Positions 7,884-15,792 are shown, counted from the stretch's first letter. The stretch is DNA of 64,000 nt from Vogesella alkaliphila (GCF_014652475.1 NZ_BMYW01000009.1:62001-126000); one strand, 5' to 3'. Translations and numbers: made by a program. The notes: a model not told the origin generated them from the letters alone.

Positions 7884-8657
7884 TCACAGGCAGCTGGTCG
7901 CCGCGTCCAGGATGTAGCCCTCGCCGCGCACGGTGCGGATCAGGCGCGGGTTGCGCGGGTCGTCCTGCAGCTTGTGGCGCAGGCGCGAGATCAGGATGTC
8001 GATGCTGCGGTCGAAGGCGTCGACGGTGCAGCCGCGGGTCAGGTCCAGCAGCAGCTCGCGGTCGAGGATGGTGCGCGGCCGCTGCAGCAGCACCGACAGC
8101 AGGCGGAATTCGGCGTTGGACAGCGGGATCACCACGCCCTGCTTGTCCTGCAGCTGGCGCAGGCCGACGTTGAGCCGCCAGTCGCCGAACTGGATCTGGC
8201 GCGGCGGCTTGTCGCTGCCGTGGCCGGCGGCCGGCTGGCGCCCGGCCTGGGTGCGGCGCAGCACCGAGTGGATGCGCGCCACCAGCTCGCGGATGTCGAA
8301 CGGCTTGCTGACGAAGTCGTCGGCGCCGACTTCCAGGCTGATGATGCGTTCGATCGGCTCGCCGTGGGCGCTGATCATCAGGATGGGCACCGCGGACTGG
8401 CTGCGGATCTCCTTGCACAGCGTCAGCCCGCTCTCGCCGGGCAGCATCAGGTCGAGCACGATGACGTCGAACGGGCGGCTGGCCATCGCCTCGCGCATGG
8501 CGCGGCCATCGCCGACGCCGACGCAGCTCATCGCGTAGCCGTGCAGGTACTGGCAGATCAGGCTGCGGATGTCTTCGTCGTCGTCCACCACCAGCACGTG
8601 CAGCGTGGCGGGTGCGGCGCCGGGGGCGACGGTAAGGGCGGGACTGCTGGAGATCAT
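7884..8657 (-). CDS. OmpR-family response regulator, no partner kinase nearby
   Basis: A 257-residue two-domain regulator. The receiver domain at about residues 20-130 has the acidic pair in VVDDDED, the phosphoacceptor in VIVLDLMLPGE and the conserved Lys in SKPFD. The C-terminal winged helix (about 155-250) has RTILDRELLLDLTRG and SIDILISRLRHKLQDD, ending with RTVRGEGYIL. It resembles OmpR/PhoB regulators that bind direct repeats after phosphorylation. No histidine kinase is adjacent in the window, so its signal is unknown. The first 18 residues before the receiver are longer than usual, and no convincing ribosome site decides the start. Confidence 0.9.
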   Translation of the reverse strand: MISSSPALTVAPGAAPATLHVLVVDDDEDIRSLICQYLHGYAMSCVGVGDGRAMREAMASRPFDVIVLDLMLPGESGLTLCKEIRSQSAVPILMISAHGEPIERIISLEVGADDFVSKPFDIRELVARIHSVLRRTQAGRQPAAGHGSDKPPRQIQFGDWRLNVGLRQLQDKQGVVIPLSNAEFRLLSVLLQRPRTILDRELLLDLTRGCTVDAFDRSIDILISRLRHKLQDDPRNPRLIRTVRGEGYILDAATSCL

Positions 8658-8826
8658 GGGTATCTAGGCCTGCGCCGGAACTCGATCGCGCCAGCTTAAA
8701 CAGCGGCTGCAACGCCGGTGTGTGTGTTGTGTACGGGAATGGATACAAAGCGACAAACTGCCCGCTACATCGCCGCGCGTAGACTGCCGGCTGGCTCTCC
8801 CTCCTGCCGCCGCGCGCGGCCGTCCC

Positions 8827-9369
8827 ATGCCCCACTCCTGCCCGCCCTTCGTCCGTCTCGGCCTGCTGCTGGCCAGCGCCAGCCTCGGCGGCTGCATCAC
8901 CATCCAGGCGCTGCCCAACCCGGTGCGCGAGGTGTTCACCTTCGGCTTTTCCACCGCCACCGAGATGCAGGCGATGGCGGAAAAGGCGCGCCAGGCCAGC
9001 GAGCGGCGGCTGGCGCCCTACGCGCAGCTGTGCATCGAGTGGAACGAGCGGGTGACGGTGCCGGATTTCCTGAGCGTGGTGGAGGATGCCCTGCGCCGCC
9101 GCGGCGTGGCCAGCCAGGTGTACGCGCCGGGCACCCTGCCCGCCGGCTGCGTTGCGCTCAGCTACGCCGCCAGCCGCGCCTGGGAGCAGGATTTCCCGTA
9201 CATGAATCACGCCACGCTGGTGCTGCGCAAGGACGGCGCCGTGCTGGCCAGGGTGGTGTACGAGCCGCGCCGTCTCGGCTTCGACAAGTGGGCCAGCACC
9301 GAGGCCAAGCTGATCTTCCTCATCGACCAGCTGCTGTTCGGCGGTGGCGGCCCGCGCGACGCGCGCTAG
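8827..9369 (+). CDS. Predicted outer-membrane lipoprotein, unknown function
   Basis: A 180-residue protein chosen to start at 8827 because that ATG gives a clean lipoprotein signal, MPHSCPPFVRLGLLLASAS then LGGC with the lipidated Cys at residue 23. An upstream in-frame ATG at 8722 would bury the signal. The mature part has no motif I can assign; it contains a conserved-looking segment WEQDFPYMNHATLVLRKDG near the C-terminus. It stands alone between divergent ompR-type and convergent flgH-type genes. Role unknown. Confidence 0.65.
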   Translation: MPHSCPPFVRLGLLLASASLGGCITIQALPNPVREVFTFGFSTATEMQAMAEKARQASERRLAPYAQLCIEWNERVTVPDFLSVVEDALRRRGVASQVYAPGTLPAGCVALSYAASRAWEQDFPYMNHATLVLRKDGAVLARVVYEPRRLGFDKWASTEAKLIFLIDQLLFGGGGPRDAR

Positions 9370-9390
9370 CGCCTGCGGCCAGGCTTGCGC

Positions 9391-10059
9391 TCAGTACAGG
9401 CTGACCGCGGCGCCGAACAGCAACTGCACCCACGCCAGCACGCCGGCATCCAGCGGCATGTTCTGGTTGACCTGGTCCAGCCGCGCGTTGATCACGTACT
9501 TCGACGAGATGCTGTTGCCGGGCTGGATGTGGTTGCCATCGACGATGCCGGAGAAGCGCAGCACGCTCTGCTTGCCGTTGACCAGCACCGCCTTGTCGCC
9601 GCCGACCACCAGATAGCCGTTGGGCAGCACGTCCAGCACCGACACCATGATGTTGCCGTTGACCTTGTTGCTGTTCTTGACGCTGCTCTGGCCGTTGTCG
9701 TTGATGCTGTAGTCGGAATCGACGTCGACCTCGAACAGCTGCTTGATCAGCCCCGGCATGGTGTGCAGCGCGCCGGGGCCGTTGATGCTGGTGGCGCCGC
9801 TGGCCTTGTCGTTCAGCTGCCGGCTGCTGCTGCTGCTGACGTCCTCCTCGATGGTGACCACGATGCTGTCGCCGACCTGCTTGGCGATCTGGGTCTCGAA
9901 GAACAGCCGCGCGGTGGCCGGATTGAAGATGCCGCCACCACTGTCCTGCGCCAGCAGCGGCCGCAACTGCGGGTAGCTGCTGGTCGGCAGCTGCACCACC
10001 GACGGCGTGGTACAGGCCGCCAGCAGCAGCGGCAACAGCAGGGAGACGACACGGTGCAT
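9391..10059 (-). CDS. Solitary FlgH (flagellar L-ring) paralogue, lipoprotein
   Basis: A 222-residue FlgH-family protein. FlgH forms the outer-membrane L-ring bushing around the flagellar rod. The start at 10059 gives a lipoprotein signal MHRVVSLLLPLLLAAC; an upstream start would add 12 residues. Family hallmarks are VGDSIVVTIEEDVSSSSSRQ, VSVLDVLPNGYLVVGG and SGIVDGNHIQPGNSISS followed by VINARLDQV. The unusual feature is context: no flgG, flgI or other flagellar gene is beside it, whereas flgH normally lies in the flg operon. It may be a second copy adapted to another outer-membrane ring, or a relic. Confidence 0.8.
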   Translation of the reverse strand: MHRVVSLLLPLLLAACTTPSVVQLPTSSYPQLRPLLAQDSGGGIFNPATARLFFETQIAKQVGDSIVVTIEEDVSSSSSRQLNDKASGATSINGPGALHTMPGLIKQLFEVDVDSDYSINDNGQSSVKNSNKVNGNIMVSVLDVLPNGYLVVGGDKAVLVNGKQSVLRFSGIVDGNHIQPGNSISSKYVINARLDQVNQNMPLDAGVLAWVQLLFGAAVSLY

Positions 10060-10277
10060 GGTTTGGGTCCGGGCAAGGTTGACCGCACCATTCAAGCACG
10101 CGGCGCTTGCCGCATTACGGCGCTTTCGTTTCCGACTGCCTTACTTTGGCTACATATCGCCAACAATGACGACATTTCGACCGCGACCGGTGCCGGCGAC
10201 GGCCGGCCGGTGCGCTCCCGGTGGCGGCCGGCGCGCATGCTAAAATGCGGCATCGACAGCCACCCGCGAGTATCCCC

Positions 10278-11522
10278 ATGCGTATCGGAACCCCTCTTTC
10301 CGCGTCGGCCCGACGCGTCATGCTGCTGGGCAGCGGCGAACTGGGCAAGGAAGTGGTCATCGCCCTGCAGCGCCTCGGCGTGGAAACCATCGCCGTCGAC
10401 CGCTACCCCGACGCGCCGGCGATGCAGGTGGCGCACCGCAGCCACGTCATCAACATGGCCGACCCCGCCGCGCTGCGCGCGCTGGTGGAAGCCGAGCGGC
10501 CGCACCTGATCGTGCCGGAGATCGAGGCCATCGCCACCGAGGAGCTGCTGCGCATCGAGGCCGACGGCCTCGCCGAGGTGATCCCCACCGCGCGTGCGGC
10601 CAACCTGACCATGAACCGCGAGGGCATCCGTCGCCTGGCCGCCGAGGAGCTGGGCCTGCCGACCTCGCCCTACGCCTTTGCCGCGAGCCTGGCCGAGCTG
10701 CAGGCGGCCATCGCCGCCGGCATCGGCTACCCTTGCCTGGTGAAGCCGGTGATGTCGTCCAGCGGCAAGGGGCAGTCTCTATTGAAGGGACCGGACGACG
10801 TGGCCGCCGCCTGGCAGTACGCGCTCAGCGCCGGCCGCGTCGACAAGGGCCTGGTGATCGTCGAGGGCTTCATCGACTTCGACTATGAGATCACCCTGCT
10901 CACCGTGCGCGCCAGTGACGGCGCCGGCGGCATCGCCACCCGCTTCTGCGCGCCGGTCGGCCACCTGCAGCAGCGCGGCGACTACGTCGAGAGCTGGCAG
11001 CCGCAGCCGATGTCGCCGCTGGCGCTGCAGCGCGCGCAGGACATGGCGGCCAAGGTCACCGCCGCGCTGGGCGGCCGCGGCCTGTTCGGCGTCGAGCTGT
11101 TCGTCAAGGGCGACCAGGTGTGGTTCTCCGAGGTCAGCCCGCGCCCGCACGACACCGGGCTGGTGACGCTGGCCAGCCAGATCTACAGCGAATTCGAGCT
11201 GCACGCGCGCGCCATCCTCGGCCTGCCAGTGGACGTCACGCTGCGCGATGCCGCGGCGTCGGCGGTGATCTACGGCGGCCTGGCCGAAGCCGGCATCGCC
11301 TTCGACGGCGTGGCCGAGGCGCTGGCGGTGCCGGGCGCCGACCTGCGCCTGTTCGGCAAGCCGGAGAGTTTCGAACGCCGCCGCATGGGGGTGGCGGTGG
11401 CGCGGGCGGACGATATCGACACCGCACGCGAACGCGCACGGCTGGCGGCGGGCAAGATCAGGCCGGTCAGCGGCAAGCAGGCGTTGCCGCCAGACTCGGC
11501 ACCGTATTCAGACAAGGAGTGA
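10278..11522 (+). CDS. purT: Formate-dependent phosphoribosylglycinamide formyltransferase
   Basis: A 414-residue ATP-grasp enzyme that formylates GAR using formate and ATP, the folate-independent route for the third step of purine synthesis. The N-terminal nucleotide segment [14 protein letters not shown], the ATP-grasp loop [13 protein letters not shown] and the metal/ATP segment [18 protein letters not shown] are diagnostic, as is [16 protein letters not shown]. The ATG at 10278 is chosen over an upstream ATG at 10221, which would add a basic, non-homologous leader. A -10-like CTAAAAT lies about 40 bases upstream. The FKBP gene follows after 8 bases and is probably cotranscribed. An uptake-word copy lies inside at 10596-10606. 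Confidence 0.93.
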   Translation: MRIGTPLSASARRVMLLGSGELGKEVVIALQRLGVETIAVDRYPDAPAMQVAHRSHVINMADPAALRALVEAERPHLIVPEIEAIATEELLRIEADGLAEVIPTARAANLTMNREGIRRLAAEELGLPTSPYAFAASLAELQAAIAAGIGYPCLVKPVMSSSGKGQSLLKGPDDVAAAWQYALSAGRVDKGLVIVEGFIDFDYEITLLTVRASDGAGGIATRFCAPVGHLQQRGDYVESWQPQPMSPLALQRAQDMAAKVTAALGGRGLFGVELFVKGDQVWFSEVSPRPHDTGLVTLASQIYSEFELHARAILGLPVDVTLRDAAASAVIYGGLAEAGIAFDGVAEALAVPGADLRLFGKPESFERRRMGVAVARADDIDTARERARLAAGKIRPVSGKQALPPDSAPYSDKE

Positions 11523-11530
11523 CAGACAGC

Positions 11531-11872
11531 ATGAATGAAGAATTGCGGATTGAAGACCTGCAGCCGGGCGACGGCAAGGCGGTGGTCAAGGGCGCGCTGA
11601 TTACCACCCAGTACCGCGGCTGGCTGGAGGACGGCACCTGCTTCGATTCCTCCTACCAGCGCGGCAAGCCGTTCCAGTGCGTGATTGGCAGCGGCCGCGT
11701 GATCAAGGGCTGGGACCTGGGCCTGATGGGCATGCGCGTCGGCGGCAAGCGCAAGCTGTGGGTGCCGGCCCACCTCGCCTACGGCGAGCGCCAGATCGGC
11801 GCCCACATCACGCCAAATTCCAACCTGATCTTCGAGATCGAGCTACTGGAAGTACTGACCCGCGACGACTGA
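11531..11872 (+). CDS. FKBP-type peptidyl-prolyl cis-trans isomerase
   Basis: A 113-residue single-domain FKBP with no signal peptide, so cytoplasmic. The proline-isomerase pocket residues lie in YRGWLEDGTCFDSSY, FQCVIGSGRVIKGWDLGLMGM and LAYGERQIGAHITPNSNLIFEIELLEV, all as in FkpB/FKBP-12-like enzymes. It folds or modulates proteins by rotating Xaa-Pro bonds. It lies 8 bases after purT and ends at a strong terminator, so the two form a short operon. The pairing with purT looks positional rather than functional. Confidence 0.92.
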   Translation: MNEELRIEDLQPGDGKAVVKGALITTQYRGWLEDGTCFDSSYQRGKPFQCVIGSGRVIKGWDLGLMGMRVGGKRKLWVPAHLAYGERQIGAHITPNSNLIFEIELLEVLTRDD

Positions 11873-11889
11873 GCGCCGCCAGCATCAAC

Positions 11890-11928
11890 AAAACCCCCCG
11901 CTGCCGGCGTCCGGTTGCGGGGGGTTTT
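11890..11928 (+). terminator. Strong terminator after purT-FKBP
   Basis: A perfect 12-bp stem, AAAACCCCCCGC at 11890-11901 with GCGGGGGGTTTT at 11917-11928, ends in four T. Confidence 0.9.
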
Positions 11929-11938
11929 GCCGTGTGGC

Positions 11939-11966
11939 GGCCTGCGGCCAAGGTTGGCCGCAGGCC
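11939..11966. repeat. Long palindromic uptake-word copy
   Basis: GGCCTGCGGCCAA, a GG centre and TTGGCCGCAGGCC make a perfect 13-bp inverted repeat directly after the purT-FKBP terminator. It contains one complete 12-base word in the reverse orientation. Confidence 0.7.
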
Positions 11967-11978
11967 GCGGTGTATGAA

Positions 11979-12113
11979 GTATGATTCGTGGCCGCCGATT
12001 GTCACAGATCATACCGGCGGTCCAGGGGCCGGCGCTTGCCGGCTGCTGCCTGCCGGCAACAAGTGCCGGGTGGAGGCGGTGTGATTCGTGACGGCCGGGG
12101 TCACGAATCACAC
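11979..12113. promoter_or_regulatory. Cluster of RATCAYAC words with a perfect 14-bp inverted repeat
   Basis: Four copies of RATCAYAC (either strand) lie at 11979-11986, 12007-12014, 12079-12086 and 12106-12113. The last two are the ends of a perfect inverted repeat, GTGTGATTCGTGAC at 12079-12092 and its complement at 12100-12113, with a 7-base loop. No gene is visible in this stretch. The words recur on the other side of the neighbouring XRE gene, suggesting operators for that regulator. Confidence 0.45.
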
Positions 12114-12123
12114 TCGGCGGCGG

Positions 12124-12268
12124 CTCAGAACCGGTTCAACGTCTGCTGCGACTGATCTCAACATGGGGCGATACGGCGTTGAAAACGGCTTCGGAATGCT
12201 CATTGACCCCCTGTCAACTCCGCCTCCTCAGCCGTTTTCGCCTTGTCTCGCTTTGAACAGGTTCTCAG
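12124..12268. mobile_element. MITE-like inverted-repeat element overlapping the XRE gene end
   Basis: CTCAGAACCGGTTCAA at 12124-12139 is matched in inverse at 12253-12268 (TTGAACAGGTTCTCAG), 14 of 16 positions pairing. Inside, GAAAACGGC and GCCGTTTTC make a second stem, so the whole folds as an imperfect hairpin. There is no reading frame of its own. Its right end supplies the stop codon of the neighbouring regulator gene. Confidence 0.5.
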
Positions 12269-12660
12269 AACTCGACGGTCACCTTCTTCGCCCCCATCGC
12301 CTTGGCGCGGGCGATCAGCTGTTCCAGCGTGGCGTCGGCCAGCAGGATGCCGGCGGGCAGCGGCGCGGCCGGCGCCGGAACCGCGGCCGCCACGGTCACG
12401 GGCGGCGTCACCGCTGGTGGCGGGCTGGCCGCCGCGCTGGCGCTGTCGGCCAGCAGCGTCGCCAGCACCTTGCTCAGCCTGTCGTAGGCTTCGCGGCTGG
12501 GCTTGATGTTGCTGCCGTCCTGCGCCTCGTAGCGCTGGATGGCGGCGGTGGACAGCCCGACCTGGGCCGCCAGCGCGGTGCGCGACAGCTGCAATTGCTT
12601 GCGGATGGCTTTCAGCGCCGGGGCAAATTCGGCACTCTCAAAGTCGGGCAGTACGGACAT
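12265..12660 (-). CDS. XRE-family helix-turn-helix protein with Ala/Pro-rich linker
   Basis: A 131-residue DNA-binding protein. The start at 12660 is fixed by GGAGAA five bases upstream; longer in-frame starts would cross the regulatory AT-rich gap. The helix-turn-helix covers about residues 15-65 (LKAIRKQLQLSRTALAAQVGLSTAAIQRYE). An alanine/proline/valine-rich linker follows at about 75-105, then a short C-terminal helix (LEQLIARAKAMGAKKVTVEF). Stand-alone, it is flanked on both sides by repeated RATCAYAC words, which could be its operators. The stop codon falls inside the neighbouring inverted-repeat element, so the last residues may have been altered by that insertion. Confidence 0.75.
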   Translation of the reverse strand: MSVLPDFESAEFAPALKAIRKQLQLSRTALAAQVGLSTAAIQRYEAQDGSNIKPSREAYDRLSKVLATLLADSASAAASPPPAVTPPVTVAAAVPAPAAPLPAGILLADATLEQLIARAKAMGAKKVTVEF

Positions 12661-12690
12661 CGCGTTCTCCGGCAGACGGGAATAAGCGCT

Positions 12691-12957
12691 GATCATACAC
12701 AGGATGCGCCGGTTAATACAATAAAACACACACGAAGCGACGCCGTGGCCGGGTGTATGTATGGGGTTTGCCACAGGTAATAGATAAATCACACATGCGC
12801 GGTAACGATCTGCAGGCAAAATCATTGTTTATCAATGAATTGCCGTAACGGTGTGATTCCGCGTTGGCGCGCAATCACACGTTAATCACACAAGCGATAC
12901 GTCTGTGATCCTGTGCCGGCGTATCGTTTGTATGGCTGTGTGAAATGATGATCATAC
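12691..12957. promoter_or_regulatory. AT-rich control region with six RATCAYAC words
   Basis: This gene-free gap lies upstream of the XRE gene. RATCAYAC copies are at 12691-12698, 12787-12794, 12851-12858, 12873-12880, 12884-12891 and 12950-12957. Those at 12851 and 12873 are inverted relative to each other around a GC-rich centre. A second inverted pair, CGATACG at 12895-12901 and CGTATCG at 12920-12926, lies between. The base composition is far more AT-rich than the coding DNA around it. I see no reading frame. Confidence 0.5.
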
Positions 12958-13018
12958 CTTAACCATACATCCCGTGCTGGCCGGCACGCCCAAGCTTGGC
13001 CGCGACACCGGCGGCGGC

Positions 13019-13810
13019 TCACACCGCACAGCCGTCCAGTGCCAGCAGCAGCTCGTCGATTTCCTGCAGGTGGGTGTCGTCGTGCGCCACCATGTCGGCG
13101 ACCAGCTCCGCCAGCGTCAGCCGCTGCCGCCCTTCCCAGACGCCGACGCGGGCCTGCGCCTCGGCGTCGCAGCCCTGCAGCAGCGCCAGCAGCTCGCCGC
13201 GGGCGCGGACCATGCCGCTGGCCGCCTGCGCGTAATCCTGGGCCTGGTAGTCGCGGGCGATGGCCCACTCGCTGCCGTTGACGCCGTGCAGCAGCGGCTG
13301 CGGCTGTTCGAGGATGGCGCGCACGCGCGGGCGGAAGGCGTCGTCGTCGAGATCGCGCAGGTGGCAGAGGTGCTCCAGTGCGGAGAAGGCGGTGCCGGCC
13401 GGGCGCGCGCGCTGGCGTGCCGGCGGCAGGGTCGCCAGCCGCTGCAGCACCTGCTGCGGCATCGCGGCGAGGCTGGCCAGCAGCTCGGCGAAGCTGCGCG
13501 CTTGCGGCAGCGGCGACCACACCGCGCCGTAGCTGAAGTAGCCGCCCGGCACCCGTCCGCGCGGGCGCAGCAGCTGGTGGCCGTGGCGGCGCATCACGTC
13601 GCCGACCATGGCGCCGCAGAACTGGCGTGCGCTCTGGTCGGCCGCGACTTCGGTGAACTTGTGCTGCAGATCGTGGACGATGGCCGTCACCGCCGGGATG
13701 CCGGCGCGCGACAGCGCCGCGTATTCGAGGTAGCGCTGCGGGGTGTCGATCAGCTGTTCCAGCTGCTGGCCGAGGGCGCTGCGGCGGAACTGGTCAAAGC
13801 GGTTGTGCAT
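13019..13810 (-). CDS. DinB-superfamily protein with an extra N-terminal domain
   Basis: A 263-residue protein. About residues 105-263 look like a DinB-type four-helix bundle: AFSALEHLCHLRDLDDDAF supplies the first metal His, and ADMVAHDDTHLQEIDELLLAL near the end supplies His-His. Such proteins bind a divalent metal and include thiol transferases. The first hundred residues (FDQFRRSALGQQLEQLIDTPQRY, then a Gly-rich segment) match no domain I know. The ATG at 13810 is preferred; an in-frame TTG lies 12 bases upstream. A 27-bp palindrome lies just upstream and probably controls it. Confidence 0.6.
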   Translation of the reverse strand: MHNRFDQFRRSALGQQLEQLIDTPQRYLEYAALSRAGIPAVTAIVHDLQHKFTEVAADQSARQFCGAMVGDVMRRHGHQLLRPRGRVPGGYFSYGAVWSPLPQARSFAELLASLAAMPQQVLQRLATLPPARQRARPAGTAFSALEHLCHLRDLDDDAFRPRVRAILEQPQPLLHGVNGSEWAIARDYQAQDYAQAASGMVRARGELLALLQGCDAEAQARVGVWEGRQRLTLAELVADMVAHDDTHLQEIDELLLALDGCAV

Positions 13811-13821
13811 GGCGGTGTCCA

Positions 13822-13848
13822 AGTAACGTATTGATATGATACGTTACT
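13822..13848. promoter_or_regulatory. Perfect 27-bp palindromic operator upstream of the DinB gene
   Basis: AGTAACGTAT at 13822-13831 and ATACGTTACT at 13839-13848 form a perfect inverted repeat with a 7-base spacer (TGATATG). It lies 12-38 bases before the DinB start, where a repressor would block transcription. Confidence 0.55.
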
Positions 13849-13893
13849 GGTCGGCGGCGGCCACGGCAAGCGCTTTCTGCCGGGCCACGCCGG

Positions 13894-14370
13894 CTACAGC
13901 GTGCGCGCCAGCGCGATCATCTGTTCCATGCAGCGGCCCCAGCCGTCGTGAAAGCCCATGTCGGCGTGGGTCTGGCGGTCGATGGCGTCCTTGTGCAGCA
14001 CGCGCGCGTTGTAGCGGGTGCCGCCGTCGGCCAGCGCGTCAAAGCTGATGATGGCGGTGAAGAAGGGCTTGCTGGCAGGGCGGAAGCCCGGCTGCAGCGC
14101 GTCGCTGAATACCAGCCGCTGCTGCGGCACGATGTCGAGGAAGCAGCCACTGGTCGGGTAGCGGGCGCCGTCCGGCGCCTGCATCACGGTGCGGAACACG
14201 CCGCCCGGCTGCAGTTCCATCTCGCACTCGGGGGTGGTCAGCGGCGCCGGCGCCCACCATTGCTGCAGCAGCGCCGGCGTGGTCCACACCCGCCACAGCA
14301 GCGCCGGCGGCAGGTCGATGTCGCGGCCCAGTTGCAGGTCCAGGTGGGCGTCGAAGGGGGGCAGGGTCAT
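13894..14370 (-). CDS. SRPBCC / AHSA1-like ligand-binding protein
   Basis: A 158-residue START-fold protein. The opening DIDLPPALLWRVWTTPALLQQWWAP is the standard AHSA1 start, followed by ELQPGGVFRTVMQAPDG and a late GFHDGWGRCMEQM helix. Proteins of this kind bind hydrophobic ligands and are often encoded with ArsR, MarR or WYL regulators and VOC proteins, as here. It is probably the last gene of the leftward WYL-VOC-SRPBCC unit, although a palindromic uptake-word copy separates it from the VOC gene. Ligand unknown. Confidence 0.8.
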   Translation of the reverse strand: MTLPPFDAHLDLQLGRDIDLPPALLWRVWTTPALLQQWWAPAPLTTPECEMELQPGGVFRTVMQAPDGARYPTSGCFLDIVPQQRLVFSDALQPGFRPASKPFFTAIISFDALADGGTRYNARVLHKDAIDRQTHADMGFHDGWGRCMEQMIALARTL

Positions 14371-14391
14371 GATGGCTCCTAGCTCAGGCGT

Positions 14392-14413
14392 CTGCGGCCA
14401 ACCTTGGCCGCAG
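14392..14413. repeat. Palindromic uptake-word copy
   Basis: CTGCGGCCAA, CC, TTGGCCGCAG form a perfect 10-bp inverted repeat between the VOC and SRPBCC genes. Confidence 0.65.
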
Positions 14414-14421
14414 GCGCGGGT

Positions 14422-14829
14422 TCAGACGTGCGGGAAATCCGGGTTCCACGCCACTTCCCACAGGAAGCCGTCGGCGTCGGCGAAGTAGCCGCTGCGCCCG
14501 CCCCAGAACGCGTCCTGCGCCGGCTTGACGATGTGGCCGCCGCGCGCGGCGACCTTGGCCAGCAGCGCGTCCACCTGTTGCGCGCTGCGCACATTGTGCG
14601 CCAGCGCAAAGCCGGGAAACGCCGCCGGCGGGCTGTCCGCCACGCCGGCGTCGGCGGCCAGCGCCGCGCGCGGATACAGCGACAGCCAGGTGTGGCCGAG
14701 TTCGAAGAAGGCGACGCCGGCGCCGTCCGGCATCGCGATCTGCGGCAGCTGCAGCACGTCGCGGTAGAAGGCGGTGGCACGGGCCAGATCGGCGACGCCG
14801 AGGGTGACAAAGCTCAGTCTTGCTTCCAT
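14422..14829 (-). CDS. VOC-family (glyoxalase/bleomycin resistance fold) protein
   Basis: A 135-residue protein with the paired beta-alpha-beta-beta-beta modules of the vicinal oxygen chelate fold. The first module opens LSFVTLGVADLARATAFYRD and the second ends SGYFADADGFLWEVAWNP, with a metal-type Glu near the end. The start at 14829 removes a basic non-homologous leader present in a longer frame and overlaps the 3' end of the WYL regulator by 16 bases. The substrate is unknown; these proteins include dioxygenases, isomerases and resistance proteins. Confidence 0.82.
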   Translation of the reverse strand: MEARLSFVTLGVADLARATAFYRDVLQLPQIAMPDGAGVAFFELGHTWLSLYPRAALAADAGVADSPPAAFPGFALAHNVRSAQQVDALLAKVAARGGHIVKPAQDAFWGGRSGYFADADGFLWEVAWNPDFPHV

Positions 14830-15548
14830 GCGTGGTACTCCCGATGCCAGGGCTGGCTCATTTGCTGTTGCAGATGCCGTCGCGCCGGCTCGCCGACGTC
14901 GGCGTGGTGCAGGAAGGCATCCAGTGAAATGCCGTCCGGCCACGGCGTGTCGTTCTGTTGTATAGCCTGTATCCGGTCAACGCGGAAATGGCGATAGTCG
15001 CGGCGCAGCAGGCACCACGCCGCCAGCGTCCAGCGGTCGCCCCAGAAGAACAGCCCCAGCGGCGCCAGGGTGCGGCGGCTGGCCTGGCCGGCCTCGTCGC
15101 GGTAGTCGATGGCGAGGCAGCGCCGCGCGTGGATGGCGGTGGTGATGCCGCCCAGCCGTTCGCGCGGGTAGCCGTGGTGGCGCGGGGCAAACAGCGGCGC
15201 CGGCGCCAGCCCGGCGGAGCCGAGCACGGCGTGGATCTTGGCCAGCGCGCTGGCGGCCGCGTCGGCGGTGGCGTGGTCGGCCCACGCCGCCAGCATGCGG
15301 GCGCCGACCTCCAGCGCCGACAGCTCGGCCGCGGAAAAGCTCAGTGGCGGCGGGGTGAAACCGGCCTCCAGCCAGTAGCCCTCGCCGGCCTCGCCATTCA
15401 CCGGCGCGCCGCTGGCCATCAGGTCGGCCATGTCGCGGTACACCGTGCGCGGCGACACCTCCAGCCACTGCGCCAGCTGCGTGGCGGTGGTGCGGCGGCG
15501 GCCGCGCAGCAGCAGCAGGATCTGCATCAGGCGGTCGGCGCGGCGCAT
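14814..15548 (-). CDS. YafY-type transcriptional regulator (HTH plus WYL domain)
   Basis: A 244-residue regulator. The winged helix at about residues 1-60 reads RADRLMQILLLLRGRRRTTATQLAQWLEVSPRTVYRDMADL. The WYL ligand-sensing domain at about 140-215 contains IDYRDEAG, TLAPLGLFFWGDRWTLAAWC and RHFRVDRI. WYL domains in regulators bind nucleic-acid or small ligands. The gene lies one base after the helix-hairpin-helix gene and overlaps the VOC gene, so it is within a leftward operon it may control. Confidence 0.88.
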   Translation of the reverse strand: MRRADRLMQILLLLRGRRRTTATQLAQWLEVSPRTVYRDMADLMASGAPVNGEAGEGYWLEAGFTPPPLSFSAAELSALEVGARMLAAWADHATADAAASALAKIHAVLGSAGLAPAPLFAPRHHGYPRERLGGITTAIHARRCLAIDYRDEAGQASRRTLAPLGLFFWGDRWTLAAWCLLRRDYRHFRVDRIQAIQQNDTPWPDGISLDAFLHHADVGEPARRHLQQQMSQPWHREYHAWKQD

Positions 15549-15549
15549 G

Positions 15550-15792
15550 TCAGCCGCCGTCCTGTTGCTGCGCCAGCCGGATCACGGCGCGGATGGCGGC
15601 GCGCGCCTGCGGGCTGTTGCCCCAGCAACTGCTGCGCAGCATCAGGCCGATCTGGCGGCACAGTTCGGCCTCGTCGCTGTCGCGCAACTGCGCCAGCGAC
15701 TGGTAGCCCAGCTGTTCCAGCCGCGCGATCACGGTGTCGCCGACGCCGTGCAGCGCGCGCATGGCCTGTCGTTCGTGTCCGGGAAAAGCCAT
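15550..15792 (-). CDS. Small helix-hairpin-helix protein (80 aa)
   Basis: The 80 residues contain a helix-hairpin-helix element ALHGVGDTVIARLEQLGYQSLAQLRDSD, followed by a helical segment with QARAAIRAVIRLAQQ. The layout resembles the Cdd1 / pathogenicity-locus small proteins, which have no proven activity. A DNA- or nucleotide-binding role is suggested by the hairpin only. It is the first gene of the leftward unit with the WYL regulator one base downstream. Confidence 0.65.
   Translation of the reverse strand: MAFPGHERQAMRALHGVGDTVIARLEQLGYQSLAQLRDSDEAELCRQIGLMLRSSCWGNSPQARAAIRAVIRLAQQQDGG

Noticed and set aside
11979-12957. CRISPR array, considered because of the repeated RATCAYAC words
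   Set aside because: The words are 8 bases long, occur in both orientations and have irregular spacing, with no cas genes.
12826-13018. Possible short genes in the AT-rich gap before the XRE gene
   Set aside because: No frame with a start, a ribosome site and normal codon use; the gap is better explained by repeated words and inverted repeats.
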